Shown here piece by piece: positions 55,520-64,000 of a DNA stretch of 64,000 nucleotides (position 1 is the first letter of the stretch; each line of letters begins with the position of its first letter). The DNA comes from Nostoc paludosum FACHB-159. Lineage in GTDB: Bacteria > Cyanobacteriota > Cyanobacteriia > Cyanobacteriales > Nostocaceae. Position numbers and translations under genes: made by a program. The stretch spans positions 124,001-188,000 of the forward strand of contig NZ_JACJTU010000013.1 of assembly GCF_014698835.1 (NCBI RefSeq), in the 5' to 3' direction. The notes beneath the pieces are model-generated. The model searched no databases, was not told where the DNA came from, and was given only the letters and a program-made list of their open reading frames with translations.

Positions 55520-58500
55520 ATGAATAATAAATCGATGAATCAAGACCAAAAAATCACGGCGGATATTGACTCAAGGAATACCAGCCAAGGGCAAAGATGG
55601 TTAGTAGAGGAACGAGATGCCTGTGGTGTAGGTTTCATTGCTCATCGACAAAATCATCCCAGCCACGAAATTGTCGAAAAAGGTTTAGCTGCTTTAACCT
55701 GCCTAGAACATCGGGGAGGTTGTAGTGCTGACCAAGACTCTGGTGATGGTGCAGGAGTGTTGACAGCAATTCCCTGGGAGTTGTTTCAACAAGAGTTTTC
55801 CCAAACTGAAAAGGAATTTTCATCCACCAACAATACAGCGGTGGGGATGATATTCTTACCACAAGACAAAGAAGCAGCACAAAAAGCCAGGGCAGCAGTT
55901 GAGCAAGTAGCTGTTGAAGAAAAATTGATTGTCCTGGGGTGGCGAGTGGTGCCAGTGCAACCTAGTTTATTAGGGGTGCAAGCCAGAGAAAATCAACCCC
56001 AAATTGAACAAGTTTTATTAGCTTCTGTTGACAAAACAGGCGAGGATTTGGAACGGCAGTTGTATCTTACCCGCCGCCGAATTAGTAAACTTGCAAATGA
56101 TATTTCAGAAGAGTTCTATATTTGCTCGTTATCAAGCCGGACAATTGTCTACAAAGGCATGGTGCGTTCTGCTGTATTGGGAGAATTTTATCAAGATTTA
56201 AAAAATCCACTTTACAAAAGTGCCTTTGCTGTCTACCATCGTCGCTTCAGCACTAATACGATGCCCAAGTGGCCGCTAGCTCAACCAATGCGGCTTTTGG
56301 GTCACAATGGTGAAATCAACACCTTGTTGGGTAATATCAACTGGATGATGGCGCGTGAGGCCGATCTAAATCATCCAGTATGGAGTAAGGGTGCAGGTTC
56401 TTTGGAACAAACTCGCATCAACGAACTCAAGCCATTAGTTCACATTGACAACAGCGACTCAGCTACTTTAGATAATGTGCTGGAATTGCTGGTGCGTTCG
56501 GGACGCAGCCCTTTGGAAGCTTTAATGATTATGGTTCCAGAGGCTTACAAAAATCAGCCTTCTTTAAATGAATATCCAGAAATTGTTGATTTTTACGAAT
56601 ATTACAGCGGTCTACAAGAAGCATGGGACGGCCCAGCACTTTTAGTATTTAGTGATGGTCAAAAAGTTGGGGCGACGCTAGATCGGAATGGATTAAGACC
56701 AGCCCGTTACGTAATTACCGAAGATGACTACATTGTTGTAGCTTCTGAAGCAGGAGTAGTGGACTTCCCAGAAGCCAAGATTAGAGAGAAAGGTAGACTA
56801 GGACCGGGGCAAATGATTGCTGTGGACTTAGTAAATCATGAAGTGCTAAAAAATTGGGATATAAAGGCGCGTATCGCTAAAGAGCATCCCTATGGAAAAT
56901 GGCTGCAACAGTACCGTCAAGAATTAAAATCATTGGTCATTAGTCATACATCATCAGCCAATGGAAATGGAAATGACCAAGGACAATTGACAATTGACAA
57001 ACGAAGCTTACTTCAGCTTCAAACTGCTTTTGGTTACACCACAGAAGATGTGGAAATGGTGATTCAACCAATGGCGATCGCAGGTTCAGAACCAACTTTC
57101 TGTATGGGAGATGATATTCCCCTAGCAGTATTGTCAGAAAAGCCCCACCTACTTTATGACTACTTCAAACAGCGCTTTGCTCAGGTAACCAACCCAGCCA
57201 TCGATCCCCTACGGGAAAAGCTGGTGATGTCCTTGAAAGTCGAGTTGGGCGAACGCGGTAACTTATTAGAACCAAAGCCAGAATATGCTCGGAGATTGAG
57301 ACTTGAGTCGCCGGTGTTGAACGAAACAGAATTAGAGGCGATTAAGCTGTCAGGATTTGCCACAGCCGAGTTATCGACTTTATTTGCGATCGCTAACGGC
57401 CCAGAAGGATTAAAAGCCGCTGTCGAGGCTTTACAAGCACAAGCGGCTGAATCAGTGCGGGCAGGCGCAAAGATTTTAATCTTAAGCGACCAGATCCCTT
57501 CAGCCTCACTTAATAACATGGGGATCGATACAGAATACACTTACATTCCTCCCCTGTTAGCAGTCGGTGCCGTCCATCACCACCTGATTCGGGAAGGGTT
57601 GCGAATGAAAACATCCCTGATTGCCAATACTGCCCAATGTTGGAGTACTCATCACTTTGCTTGTCTGATTGGCTATGGCGCTGGTGCGGTCTGTCCGTAT
57701 ATGGCTTTGGACACAGTGCGTGATTGGTGGTCAGATCCCAAAACTCAAAAGTTGATGGGTTTGGAGAAAATTCCAAGCATCACTCTAGACCAAGCTTTAG
57801 GAAATTATCGCAAAGCAGTAGAGTCAGGTTTATTGAAAATTCTCTCCAAAATGGGAATTTCTTTACTCTCCAGCTATCAAGCAGCCCAAATTTTTGAAGC
57901 GATCGGTATCGGTAGGGATTTAATCGACCTGGGATTTTGTGGTACAACTTCCCGGATTGGTGGTTTGAGTGTGAGCGAACTCGCCTTGGAAGTGCTTTCT
58001 TTCCACAGCAAAGCTTTCCCGGAACTGACAACCAACAAATTAGAAAACTTGGGCTTTGTGCAGTACCGTCCTAAGGGCGAGTACCACATGAATAGCCCAG
58101 AAATGGTGAAGGCACTGCATAAAGCTCTAGATGGCAAAAACTACGACCACTATGAAGTTTACAAACAGCACCTCCAAGGCAGACCGATAACGGCGTTGCG
58201 CGATTTGCTTGACTTCCAAGGCGATCGAGAGCCAATTCCCTTAGAAGAAGTAGAATCAGTAGCTGAAATTGTCCAGCGCTTCTGTACTGGCGGCATGTCT
58301 TTAGGTGCTTTGTCAAGAGAAGCACATGAAACTTTAGCGATCGCCATGAACCGCATCGGCGGTAAATCTAATTCTGGCGAAGGCGGCGAAGATCCAGTGC
58401 GCTATACAGTCCTAGATGATGTAGATGAATCTGGACACTCACCAACTTTGCCCCATTTAAAAGGATTGCGAAATGGCGATCGCGCTTATAGTGCCATTAA

Positions 58501-60235
58501 GCAAGTTGCATCGGGACGCTTTGGTGTCACCCCAGAGTATTTAGTCAACGCCAAACAAATTGAAATTAAAATTGCCCAAGGTGCTAAGCCAGGGGAAGGT
58601 GGACAACTACCAGGGCCGAAGGTGAGCGAATACATAGCCATGTTAAGGCGCTCTAAGCCTGGTGTAACGCTGATTTCGCCGCCACCGCATCATGATATTT
58701 ATTCCATTGAAGACTTAGCCCAGCTGATTTTTGACCTACACCAAATTAACGCGAAAGCAAAAGTGTCAGTGAAGCTAGTTGCAGAAGTCGGTATTGGAAC
58801 CATCGCTGCGGGTGTAGCCAAGGCAAATGCTGATATTATCCAAATTTCTGGTCATGATGGTGGTACCGGTGCATCGCCACTTAGTTCCATTAAACATGCA
58901 GGTTCGCCTTGGGAACTCGGTTTAAGTGAAGTGCATCGCGTTTTGATGGAAAATAGTTTGCGCGATCGCGTGATTTTACGAGTAGATGGCGGTCTTAAGA
59001 GTGGTTGGGATGTGGTAATAGGTGCATTGATGGGCGCTGAAGAATTCGGTTTCGGCTCCATTGCCATGATTGCTGAAGGCTGCATTATGGCGCGTATCTG
59101 CCACACAAATAACTGCCCTGTGGGAGTGGCTTCTCAAAAAGAAGAACTCCGCAAGCGGTTTACAGGGATTCCAGAACAAGTTGTCAACTTCTTCTACTTC
59201 ATTGCCGAAGAAGTCCGGAGTTTGTTAGCACGACTCGGTTACCGTTCTTTGTCAGAAATTATCGGACGTGCAGATTTATTGAAAGTGCGCCCAGAAGTAA
59301 AACTTACCAAAACCCAATCCCTAAATCTCAACTGTTTGCTGCAACTACCGGACACCAGAGAAAATCGTCACTGGTTAGTGCATGAAGAAGTCCACAGCAA
59401 CGGCGTGGTTTTGGATGACAAATTGCTTGCCGATCCCGACATTCAAGCTGCCATCAAAAACCAATCTAGTGTTACCAAGGCCTTCCCCATAGTCAATACT
59501 GACAGAACAGTAGGTACTAGATTAGCAGGGGCGATCGCTTCCCAGTACGGTGATAGCGGCTTTGAAGGACAAATTAATCTCAAATTCACAGGTAGTGTTG
59601 GACAAAGCTTTGGGGCTTTCAACCTCCCAGGCATCATTCTCACCCTGGAAGGAGAGGCAAACGACTACGTAGGCAAAGGAATGCATGGCGGTGAAATCAT
59701 CATCAAGCCTCCATCTGATGCCACTTATAATTCATCGCAAAACGTTATAGTTGGCAATACCTGTCTTTATGGTGCCACTGGTGGTGTGTTATTTGCCAAC
59801 GGTTTAGCAGGAGAGCGCTTTGCTGTGAGAAACTCCAAAGGCGTAGCAGTTATTGAAGGTGCCGGGGATCACTGCTGTGAGTATATGACTGGTGGTGTGA
59901 TTGTCGTTCTTGGTAAAGTAGGACGTAACGTCGCTGCTGGAATGACTGGTGGACTCGCATACTTTTTAGATGAAGATGGTTCATTCCCTGAGCTAGTCAA
60001 CCCAGAAATTGTCAAAATGCAGCGAGTAATTACCCAAGTAGGTACAAAACAATTGCAAGAGTTAATCAAAACTCATGCAGAACGAACTGGTTCACCAAAA
60101 GCGAAGAAAATTTTGCAAAACTGGCAAGAATTTTTGCCGAAATTCTGGCAGTTGGTTCCGCCTTCTGAAGCTGATAGCCCAGAAGCCGATCCCGAAAAAA
60201 CAACTGAGTTCAGTTTAGTAACTAGTAGTCATTGA
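55520..60235 (+). CDS. glsF: Ferredoxin-dependent glutamate synthase
   Basis: Fd-GOGAT makes two glutamates from glutamine and 2-oxoglutarate with photosynthetic ferredoxin. After a propeptide of about 34 residues, Cys35 ([10 protein letters not shown]) is the amidotransferase nucleophile. The central and FMN domains are complete; the 3Fe-4S cysteines lie in [16 protein letters not shown]. The stretch [20 protein letters not shown] matches the ferredoxin-interaction loop that separates this form from the NADH enzyme. GXXGXXXG beta-helix repeats close the protein. At residues about 471-495 an extra segment ([20 protein letters not shown]) is coded by spacer-type repeats. The start is an ATG at 55520. 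Length is 1571 aa. Confidence 0.95.
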   Translation: MNNKSMNQDQKITADIDSRNTSQGQRWLVEERDACGVGFIAHRQNHPSHEIVEKGLAALTCLEHRGGCSADQDSGDGAGVLTAIPWELFQQEFSQTEKEFSSTNNTAVGMIFLPQDKEAAQKARAAVEQVAVEEKLIVLGWRVVPVQPSLLGVQARENQPQIEQVLLASVDKTGEDLERQLYLTRRRISKLANDISEEFYICSLSSRTIVYKGMVRSAVLGEFYQDLKNPLYKSAFAVYHRRFSTNTMPKWPLAQPMRLLGHNGEINTLLGNINWMMAREADLNHPVWSKGAGSLEQTRINELKPLVHIDNSDSATLDNVLELLVRSGRSPLEALMIMVPEAYKNQPSLNEYPEIVDFYEYYSGLQEAWDGPALLVFSDGQKVGATLDRNGLRPARYVITEDDYIVVASEAGVVDFPEAKIREKGRLGPGQMIAVDLVNHEVLKNWDIKARIAKEHPYGKWLQQYRQELKSLVISHTSSANGNGNDQGQLTIDKRSLLQLQTAFGYTTEDVEMVIQPMAIAGSEPTFCMGDDIPLAVLSEKPHLLYDYFKQRFAQVTNPAIDPLREKLVMSLKVELGERGNLLEPKPEYARRLRLESPVLNETELEAIKLSGFATAELSTLFAIANGPEGLKAAVEALQAQAAESVRAGAKILILSDQIPSASLNNMGIDTEYTYIPPLLAVGAVHHHLIREGLRMKTSLIANTAQCWSTHHFACLIGYGAGAVCPYMALDTVRDWWSDPKTQKLMGLEKIPSITLDQALGNYRKAVESGLLKILSKMGISLLSSYQAAQIFEAIGIGRDLIDLGFCGTTSRIGGLSVSELALEVLSFHSKAFPELTTNKLENLGFVQYRPKGEYHMNSPEMVKALHKALDGKNYDHYEVYKQHLQGRPITALRDLLDFQGDREPIPLEEVESVAEIVQRFCTGGMSLGALSREAHETLAIAMNRIGGKSNSGEGGEDPVRYTVLDDVDESGHSPTLPHLKGLRNGDRAYSAIKQVASGRFGVTPEYLVNAKQIEIKIAQGAKPGEGGQLPGPKVSEYIAMLRRSKPGVTLISPPPHHDIYSIEDLAQLIFDLHQINAKAKVSVKLVAEVGIGTIAAGVAKANADIIQISGHDGGTGASPLSSIKHAGSPWELGLSEVHRVLMENSLRDRVILRVDGGLKSGWDVVIGALMGAEEFGFGSIAMIAEGCIMARICHTNNCPVGVASQKEELRKRFTGIPEQVVNFFYFIAEEVRSLLARLGYRSLSEIIGRADLLKVRPEVKLTKTQSLNLNCLLQLPDTRENRHWLVHEEVHSNGVVLDDKLLADPDIQAAIKNQSSVTKAFPIVNTDRTVGTRLAGAIASQYGDSGFEGQINLKFTGSVGQSFGAFNLPGIILTLEGEANDYVGKGMHGGEIIIKPPSDATYNSSQNVIVGNTCLYGATGGVLFANGLAGERFAVRNSKGVAVIEGAGDHCCEYMTGGVIVVLGKVGRNVAAGMTGGLAYFLDEDGSFPELVNPEIVKMQRVITQVGTKQLQELIKTHAERTGSPKAKKILQNWQEFLPKFWQLVPPSEADSPEADPEKTTEFSLVTSSH

Positions 60236-60247
60236 CAAACAAGTAAA

Positions 60248-60276
60248 ATCCCCGACTTTTTAAAAAAGTCGGGGAT
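60248..60276. terminator. Terminator after Fd-GOGAT
   Basis: ATCCCCGACTTTTT and its complement join to make a perfect stem with A- and T-runs at the tip, 13 bp after the stop codon, between convergent genes. Confidence 0.85.
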
Positions 60277-60395
60277 CTGCTGTTTATAACTTGAATGAAA
60301 TCAATTTAAAATTACCATTTAGCATCTAGACCAAAAAATATAATTTTAGTTTTTAGTCAATTAGTATTGGCTAATAACTTAATAATTAATAATTA

Positions 60396-61307
60396 TTACT
60401 TTTTGTTAGCAAGCAACTTTAGATCTTTATCTTCCATTTCTAACAGTTCTGGAACAGTCACAAAACGATAGCCTTGTTTTCTAAAGTTACTAATAATTTC
60501 TGGTAAAGCTTGCACAGTTCTAGAACGGTTACCACCACCATCATGCATTAACACAATGCCACCAGGTCTGGAATCTTTAATTACATTATTAATCAACTTT
60601 GGAACGGCTGGCTGTTTATAGTCCGTGGAGTCAGCTGACCACATAACCACAGTATATTTTTGTCCTTTGGCATAACCAACTAGTCCATTGTGCATCATAC
60701 CACCAGGAGGCCGAAACAGAGTTGTTTTAACACCTGTAACCTGATAAATTAAGTCTGTTGTCCGATCGATTTCAAAAGCAGCCGCCTGCTGATTAAAGTA
60801 GTGATACCAGTGATGCCAAGTATGATTTGCAATGACATGACCTTGAGCTACAATTTGTTTTCCTAATTCTGGATAATTTTTCAGATTTTGTCCAACAACA
60901 AAAAATGTCCCTTTAATATTATTTGATTTCAAAATATCTAGTACTTGCTTTGTAGTTTCAGGCCAAGGGCCATCATCAAAGGTAAGAGCAATGACTTTTT
61001 CTGCTTGAGTCAGTTTTGCCTCTTTAATTATCGTGCCTTGAAAACGTGATGGTACTGGGTAGGAGAAGCCTTTTACTTGCGCCTGTTGCTGCCAACTCAT
61101 CAGCATTGCTCCTTTGAATTTCTCAATGCGCTGCTGAGTTCCTGTATTTGCAGATACATTATTGACGTTGATGTTTGGTCTAATCTGAGCTTCTGAAGTA
61201 TTTGGTCTGAGAAGCATCATTAAACCAAGACTAAAAACACCACCCAAGGCAAGTAAGCCAATTAATATTCCTTCTGGCCACAAAAACGGCTTATTATTTT
61301 CCACCAT
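60396..61307 (-). CDS. Membrane-anchored polysaccharide deacetylase
   Basis: This is a carbohydrate esterase family 4 (NodB-type) enzyme that removes acetyl groups from peptidoglycan or another polymer. One N-terminal membrane helix (ILIGLLALGGVFSLGLMMLL) anchors it, with the catalytic part outside. The motifs are TFDDGPWPETT (Asp pair), NHTWHHWYHY (His pair for metal), RPPGGMMHNG, MWSADSTDY and LMHDGGGNR. The length is 303 aa. The start is an ATG at 61307. It is transcribed alone. Confidence 0.93.
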   Translation of the reverse strand: MVENNKPFLWPEGILIGLLALGGVFSLGLMMLLRPNTSEAQIRPNINVNNVSANTGTQQRIEKFKGAMLMSWQQQAQVKGFSYPVPSRFQGTIIKEAKLTQAEKVIALTFDDGPWPETTKQVLDILKSNNIKGTFFVVGQNLKNYPELGKQIVAQGHVIANHTWHHWYHYFNQQAAAFEIDRTTDLIYQVTGVKTTLFRPPGGMMHNGLVGYAKGQKYTVVMWSADSTDYKQPAVPKLINNVIKDSRPGGIVLMHDGGGNRSRTVQALPEIISNFRKQGYRFVTVPELLEMEDKDLKLLANKK

Positions 61308-62641
61308 ATAGCTCCTTCACCAAGAAAACTCCCCACGGATATAACAGTACGTTTTAGCACAAAATTTTTTAAATATTTAAAAACCAATGGGTTTAGATAA
61401 TTTTGAAAATTAGAATCAAAAAGCCAGATTTTACAGCTTTTACTAAAACTTAGATGTTTGATCTCAATCCACTCATAAACAGCTAACTCTGCACTTATTG
61501 ATTCTGACCGCCACCTCTAGGAAGGAGCATAATTAAGATAATTAACCACACGTTCAAATCCTCTTAATAGGAATTTTTAATTTACTATTTTCTGCTACCG
61601 ACTCTTAGCTACAGTAGTACTATGCTTTCAGACGGGATATCTTGGCAAATTAATAAGTTTAGTTAAGCTGCCAAATCTATAAATTCGCAAATTTTGCAAT
61701 CTAGACCTTTGACAGAAAAGTTCTATATTGACAGCTTGGTCAATTATTTAATTAAATTATAAAACTACCACAAACGGTGAGGTTTTTTAAAAAAACAGTT
61801 TAATAAACTATTAGCTATAGAGTCGATAATATATATTCTACTGCCTAATGCCATTGCTTCCTTTTTAAGAAAAAGTTAAATTTTGAACTCAGAGAACATT
61901 GCTTTCTACTTTCTATCAAATAGAGAGACGCAAATTAATTCAATATAGTTTCTCATTGCCAAGGGGCACTTAGTCGTTAATCTAGATACTTTTTACTTAT
62001 TTAATAAAAATAATTGTATTGATAGATAACGCTATTTTTGATGGTAAGATTTTAGTCAAAATTGCTACTGACTTTTTATCTACTATCGTTCTTATTGATA
62101 ATTAAAGAGGCTCATACATTATTAATATTACAATTTAATATGCGTTGTTACCGTAAAATTACGTAACTTAATCACATTTTTATCAACAATTTGTTAAAAT
62201 CTTAATAGTCTGTTACAGAAATATTAAAACATTAAACATTACATTTCAATCAAATGTTTCTTGACTAATTACAGTAAATTCAGTTATTTTTTGCTCTTCA
62301 TAGTAAAAACCGACTGGCTATATAGCTTTACAGTCGGTAAATAGCTTTTCTTAGCAGTAGTAAGCAAAGCTGAAAATTATCCAGTAAGTTGCTTTATAAT
62401 TGCAGCAATTAGAATTAAAATTTTTAATTGTCTATGTTAAGAGTCTTAGTCATCAGCTTATGTTCCCTGAGACAGGTCATAGTTGATTTTTAGCTCTTTT
62501 GCATAGCTTTTGTAGATGCAATAACTGTATTATTTAATCTATGTATTAATTAGAGACAAACTTAGGTTGCTTATCAGTATACCTTTGAACCGAAAATAAT
62601 CAAGGTATTTGTTCCACTTTTTTAACTGGCTAAAAATTTCT
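61308..62641. other. 1.3-kb AT-rich intergenic region
   Basis: No gene, repeat array or mobile element is recognised here. An 8-bp stem ACCGACTG/CAGTCGGT (62309-62338, 14-nt loop) followed by AAATAGCTTTTCTT could be the terminator of an unannotated small RNA. The rest is very AT-rich and should hold the promoters of the two divergent flanking genes. Confidence 0.45.
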
Positions 62642-63214
62642 ATGATTCCTCACGAAAGTGATGCAAAGCAAGAGCGTGCGTCGTTAAAAGTATGGCGTAG
62701 TTGGCAGGAAAATCTGATTTTAGTGGCGATCGCCTTATGTTTGGCACTGCTAATTCGGACTTTTATCGCTGAACCTCGTTATATACCTTCTGACTCGATG
62801 TTACCCACCTTACATACTGGCGATCGCTTGGTGGTGGAAAAAATCTCCTATCATTTTCACCCCCCTGTAACTGGCGATATTATCGTTTTTGCGCCACCCG
62901 CAGAACTACAACGTCGAGGATATCCTCAAGACCAAGCCTTCATCAAGCGAGTGATTGGCCAGCCTGGCGAGGTAATTAGCGTTGTTCATGGCGAAGTTTA
63001 TCTCAACGGCCAACGTTTAGCAGAAGACTACATTGCTGAACTAGCAAATCAGCCATTTCAACCTGTGAAAGTTCCAGAAGACCAATTTTTTGTTATGGGA
63101 GATAACCGCAACGACAGTAACGACTCTCGTTATTGGGGCTTTTTACCCAGAAAAAATATCATTGGTCGAGCGACATTTCGCTTTTGGCCTCTAGATCGCA
63201 TTGGTCTTATTTAA
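62642..63214 (+). CDS. lepB: Signal peptidase I
   Basis: This membrane serine-lysine protease cleaves signal peptides of exported proteins. One N-terminal membrane helix (LILVAIALCLALLIRTFI) precedes the catalytic Ser52 in IPSDSMLPTLHTGD and Lys102 in AFIKRVIGQPGE. The last motif is MGDNRNDSNDSRYWG. The ATG at 62642 (MIPHESDAKQERASL) is preferred to an upstream TTG at 62609. Length is 190 aa. It is followed by a strong two-way hairpin. Confidence 0.95.
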   Translation: MIPHESDAKQERASLKVWRSWQENLILVAIALCLALLIRTFIAEPRYIPSDSMLPTLHTGDRLVVEKISYHFHPPVTGDIIVFAPPAELQRRGYPQDQAFIKRVIGQPGEVISVVHGEVYLNGQRLAEDYIAELANQPFQPVKVPEDQFFVMGDNRNDSNDSRYWGFLPRKNIIGRATFRFWPLDRIGLI

Positions 63215-63218
63215 TTAG

Positions 63219-63257
63219 TAAATAGTCAGTTGTTTGTGTTTGACAACTGACTATTTA
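63219..63257. terminator. Two-way terminator between lepB and HhH gene
   Basis: Perfect 15-bp arms TAAATAGTCAGTTGT and complement with a 9-nt loop lie between the convergent lepB and helix-hairpin-helix genes. Confidence 0.8.
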
Positions 63258-63281
63258 GCAGAGTAACTAACAAATAACCTG

Positions 63282-63815
63282 TTAAAAACGAAGAAAATAC
63301 ATCAGTTGAGCGATCGCATCACCAGGTAGCTCTAATCGTCGTTGGAAATCAGCTAGGTTATGAAAAGGGCCAGCAGATTGCCGATTTTGTACTACTGCTT
63401 GTGCTAAAGACAAATCGATAAAGGGAATTTTTGCTAAATTTTCAACTGTTGCTGTGTTCGGATTAACTAAATTTGTCGGAGAATCTAAAGATTCGTGGTC
63501 GTAATAACTAAAATTTAATAGAGGTTTTAGTGGTTCGAGTCGCAGGGAAGGCATAGCCAAGGCCGCAGCGATATCTTCAATACAGTAAAATTTCACACCC
63601 GAACGTGAAAGTTCCACAAGCGATCGCGCTTGGTGAATTGACAAACCTGGTAAGCGTAACCAATCATCTACAGTAGCTTGATTAGCGTCAATGCGAATGC
63701 CTAATTGTGCCGCAATCTGGATTTCTTCCCCAGATTGCAAGCGATAGTAGGGATCGTTGAGCAACTTGGCACGGAGTTTTTGCAGCTTCAAATTGAAAGG
63801 TAGCCAATTGTTCAT
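63282..63815 (-). CDS. Helix-hairpin-helix (ComEA-like) domain protein
   Basis: Two helix-hairpin-helix repeats are visible: IDANQATVDDWLRLPGLSIHQARSLVELSRSG (about 40-75) and VNPNTATVENLAKIPFIDLSLAQAVVQNRQSAGPF (about 115-150), each with the NxAxxxxLxxLPG.xxxxA pattern of ComEA-type DNA-binding proteins. There is no signal peptide or membrane helix, so it is not a typical ComEA receptor. The start is the ATG at 63815 (MNNWLPFNLKLQKLRAKLLNDPYYRLQSG); an upstream TTG at 63833 overlaps the preceding gene's stop. Length is 177 aa. It follows the SHOCT-type gene by 14 bp and is probably co-transcribed. Confidence 0.85.
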   Translation of the reverse strand: MNNWLPFNLKLQKLRAKLLNDPYYRLQSGEEIQIAAQLGIRIDANQATVDDWLRLPGLSIHQARSLVELSRSGVKFYCIEDIAAALAMPSLRLEPLKPLLNFSYYDHESLDSPTNLVNPNTATVENLAKIPFIDLSLAQAVVQNRQSAGPFHNLADFQRRLELPGDAIAQLMYFLRF

Positions 63816-63829
63816 GATTGTCGCTAATA

Positions 63830-64000
63830 TCAAGAAATTTGGTCTAACAGTTGGCGGCGTTTTTGCTCAAATTCATATTCTGAAATTAGTCCATCTTGGC
63901 GTAGAGCATCAAGTTCGCGCAAAGCATCAGCAACTGCTCCTACTTGATTACTCACTCGCTGTGAATTCCTGACAGCTGACTTACCGAGATTAAAATTGCG
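63830..64000 (-). CDS. C-terminal end of a SHOCT-domain protein (5' part outside window)
   Basis: An open frame enters from the right edge and ends with TGA at 63830-63832. The visible 56 residues end in ALRELDALRQDGLISEYEFEQKRRQLLDQ, the short C-terminal oligomerisation helix pair called SHOCT. The rest of the protein is unseen, so its function is unknown. It lies 14 bp before the helix-hairpin-helix gene. Confidence 0.75.
   Translation of the reverse strand, partial: RNFNLGKSAVRNSQRVSNQVGAVADALRELDALRQDGLISEYEFEQKRRQLLDQIS

Noticed and set aside
62309-62338. Hairpin in the long spacer as proof of a small RNA gene
   Set aside because: A single 8-bp stem without a good U-run or visible promoter is not enough; mentioned only as a possibility.
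1-64000. tRNA or rRNA genes in spacers
   Set aside because: No T-loop GGTTCRANTCC with a matching acceptor stem and no rRNA-like stretch was seen; a covariance search would be decisive.

Overview
The window is a piece of chromosome from a filamentous, heterocyst-type cyanobacterium, most likely Nostoc or a close Nostocales relative. The evidence is photosystem genes (psaE, psb28), a cyanobacterial NDH-1 subunit (ndhO), a ferredoxin-type glutamate synthase, many cyanobacteria-only families (DUF3134, DUF1830, DUF1997, DUF4079, DUF6761, PAP/fibrillin), dense GCGATCGC (HIP1) palindromes, and spacers full of short tandem repeats such as GGGCATT, GGGGAGAT, AATCCAA and AATTCAG. The gene order rne-rnhB / DUF1997 / pheA / LON-domain / rpsJ-tuf-fusA-rpsG-rpsL / IscA / Fd-GOGAT is, from memory, the order in Anabaena/Nostoc.

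Layout. 1-3634 (minus): a three-gene accessory cassette of a winged-helix protein, an AAA-type P-loop ATPase and a DUF1802-like protein with a PD-(D/E)XK-type nuclease end, cut off by the window edge; this is the best candidate for an undescribed system. 3972-4926: a lipoprotein and an acidic protein built from 60-bp repeats. 5055-15015: mostly minus-strand housekeeping genes (mdh, ndhO, mutM, psaE, fibrillin, EF-hand protein, moaB, psb28, dtd, CobW GTPase), with DUF3134 and mraY on plus. Between mraY and moaB lie a dead BrnT-like toxin gene, a duplicated scrap of moaB and a 21-bp tandem repeat array. 15151-20504 (plus): cysS, the tldD/tldE protease pair, and the bolA/grxD iron-sulfur pair. 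20783-25799: DUF6761, a response regulator, an ABC ATPase with a membrane partner, a frameshifted Uma2 gene, DUF4079 and DUF1830. 26383-38261: a B12-type radical SAM protein, a DICT/degenerate HD-GYP sensor translationally coupled to a pentapeptide-repeat protein, CPBP protease, clpS, an LL-diaminopimelate aminotransferase, a STAS protein and a large radical SAM/DUF2344 fusion. 38262-39856: a long repeat-rich leader ahead of rne. 39857-51478: RNA processing, phenylalanine synthesis and the str ribosomal operon. 51951-64000: cupin, phosphodiester glycosidase family protein, Fd-GOGAT, polysaccharide deacetylase, signal peptidase, a helix-hairpin-helix protein and the 3' end of a SHOCT-type protein.

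No rRNA, tRNA, CRISPR array or intact insertion sequence was recognised. The most general oddity is that repeat sequences normally found between genes sit in frame inside conserved genes (cysS, the 907-codon radical SAM gene twice, and Fd-GOGAT). Several convergent gene pairs are separated by perfect inverted repeats that look like two-way terminators. Start codons were re-chosen in many genes, by preferring ATG and Shine-Dalgarno spacing over longer TTG/GTG extensions that run through spacer repeats.
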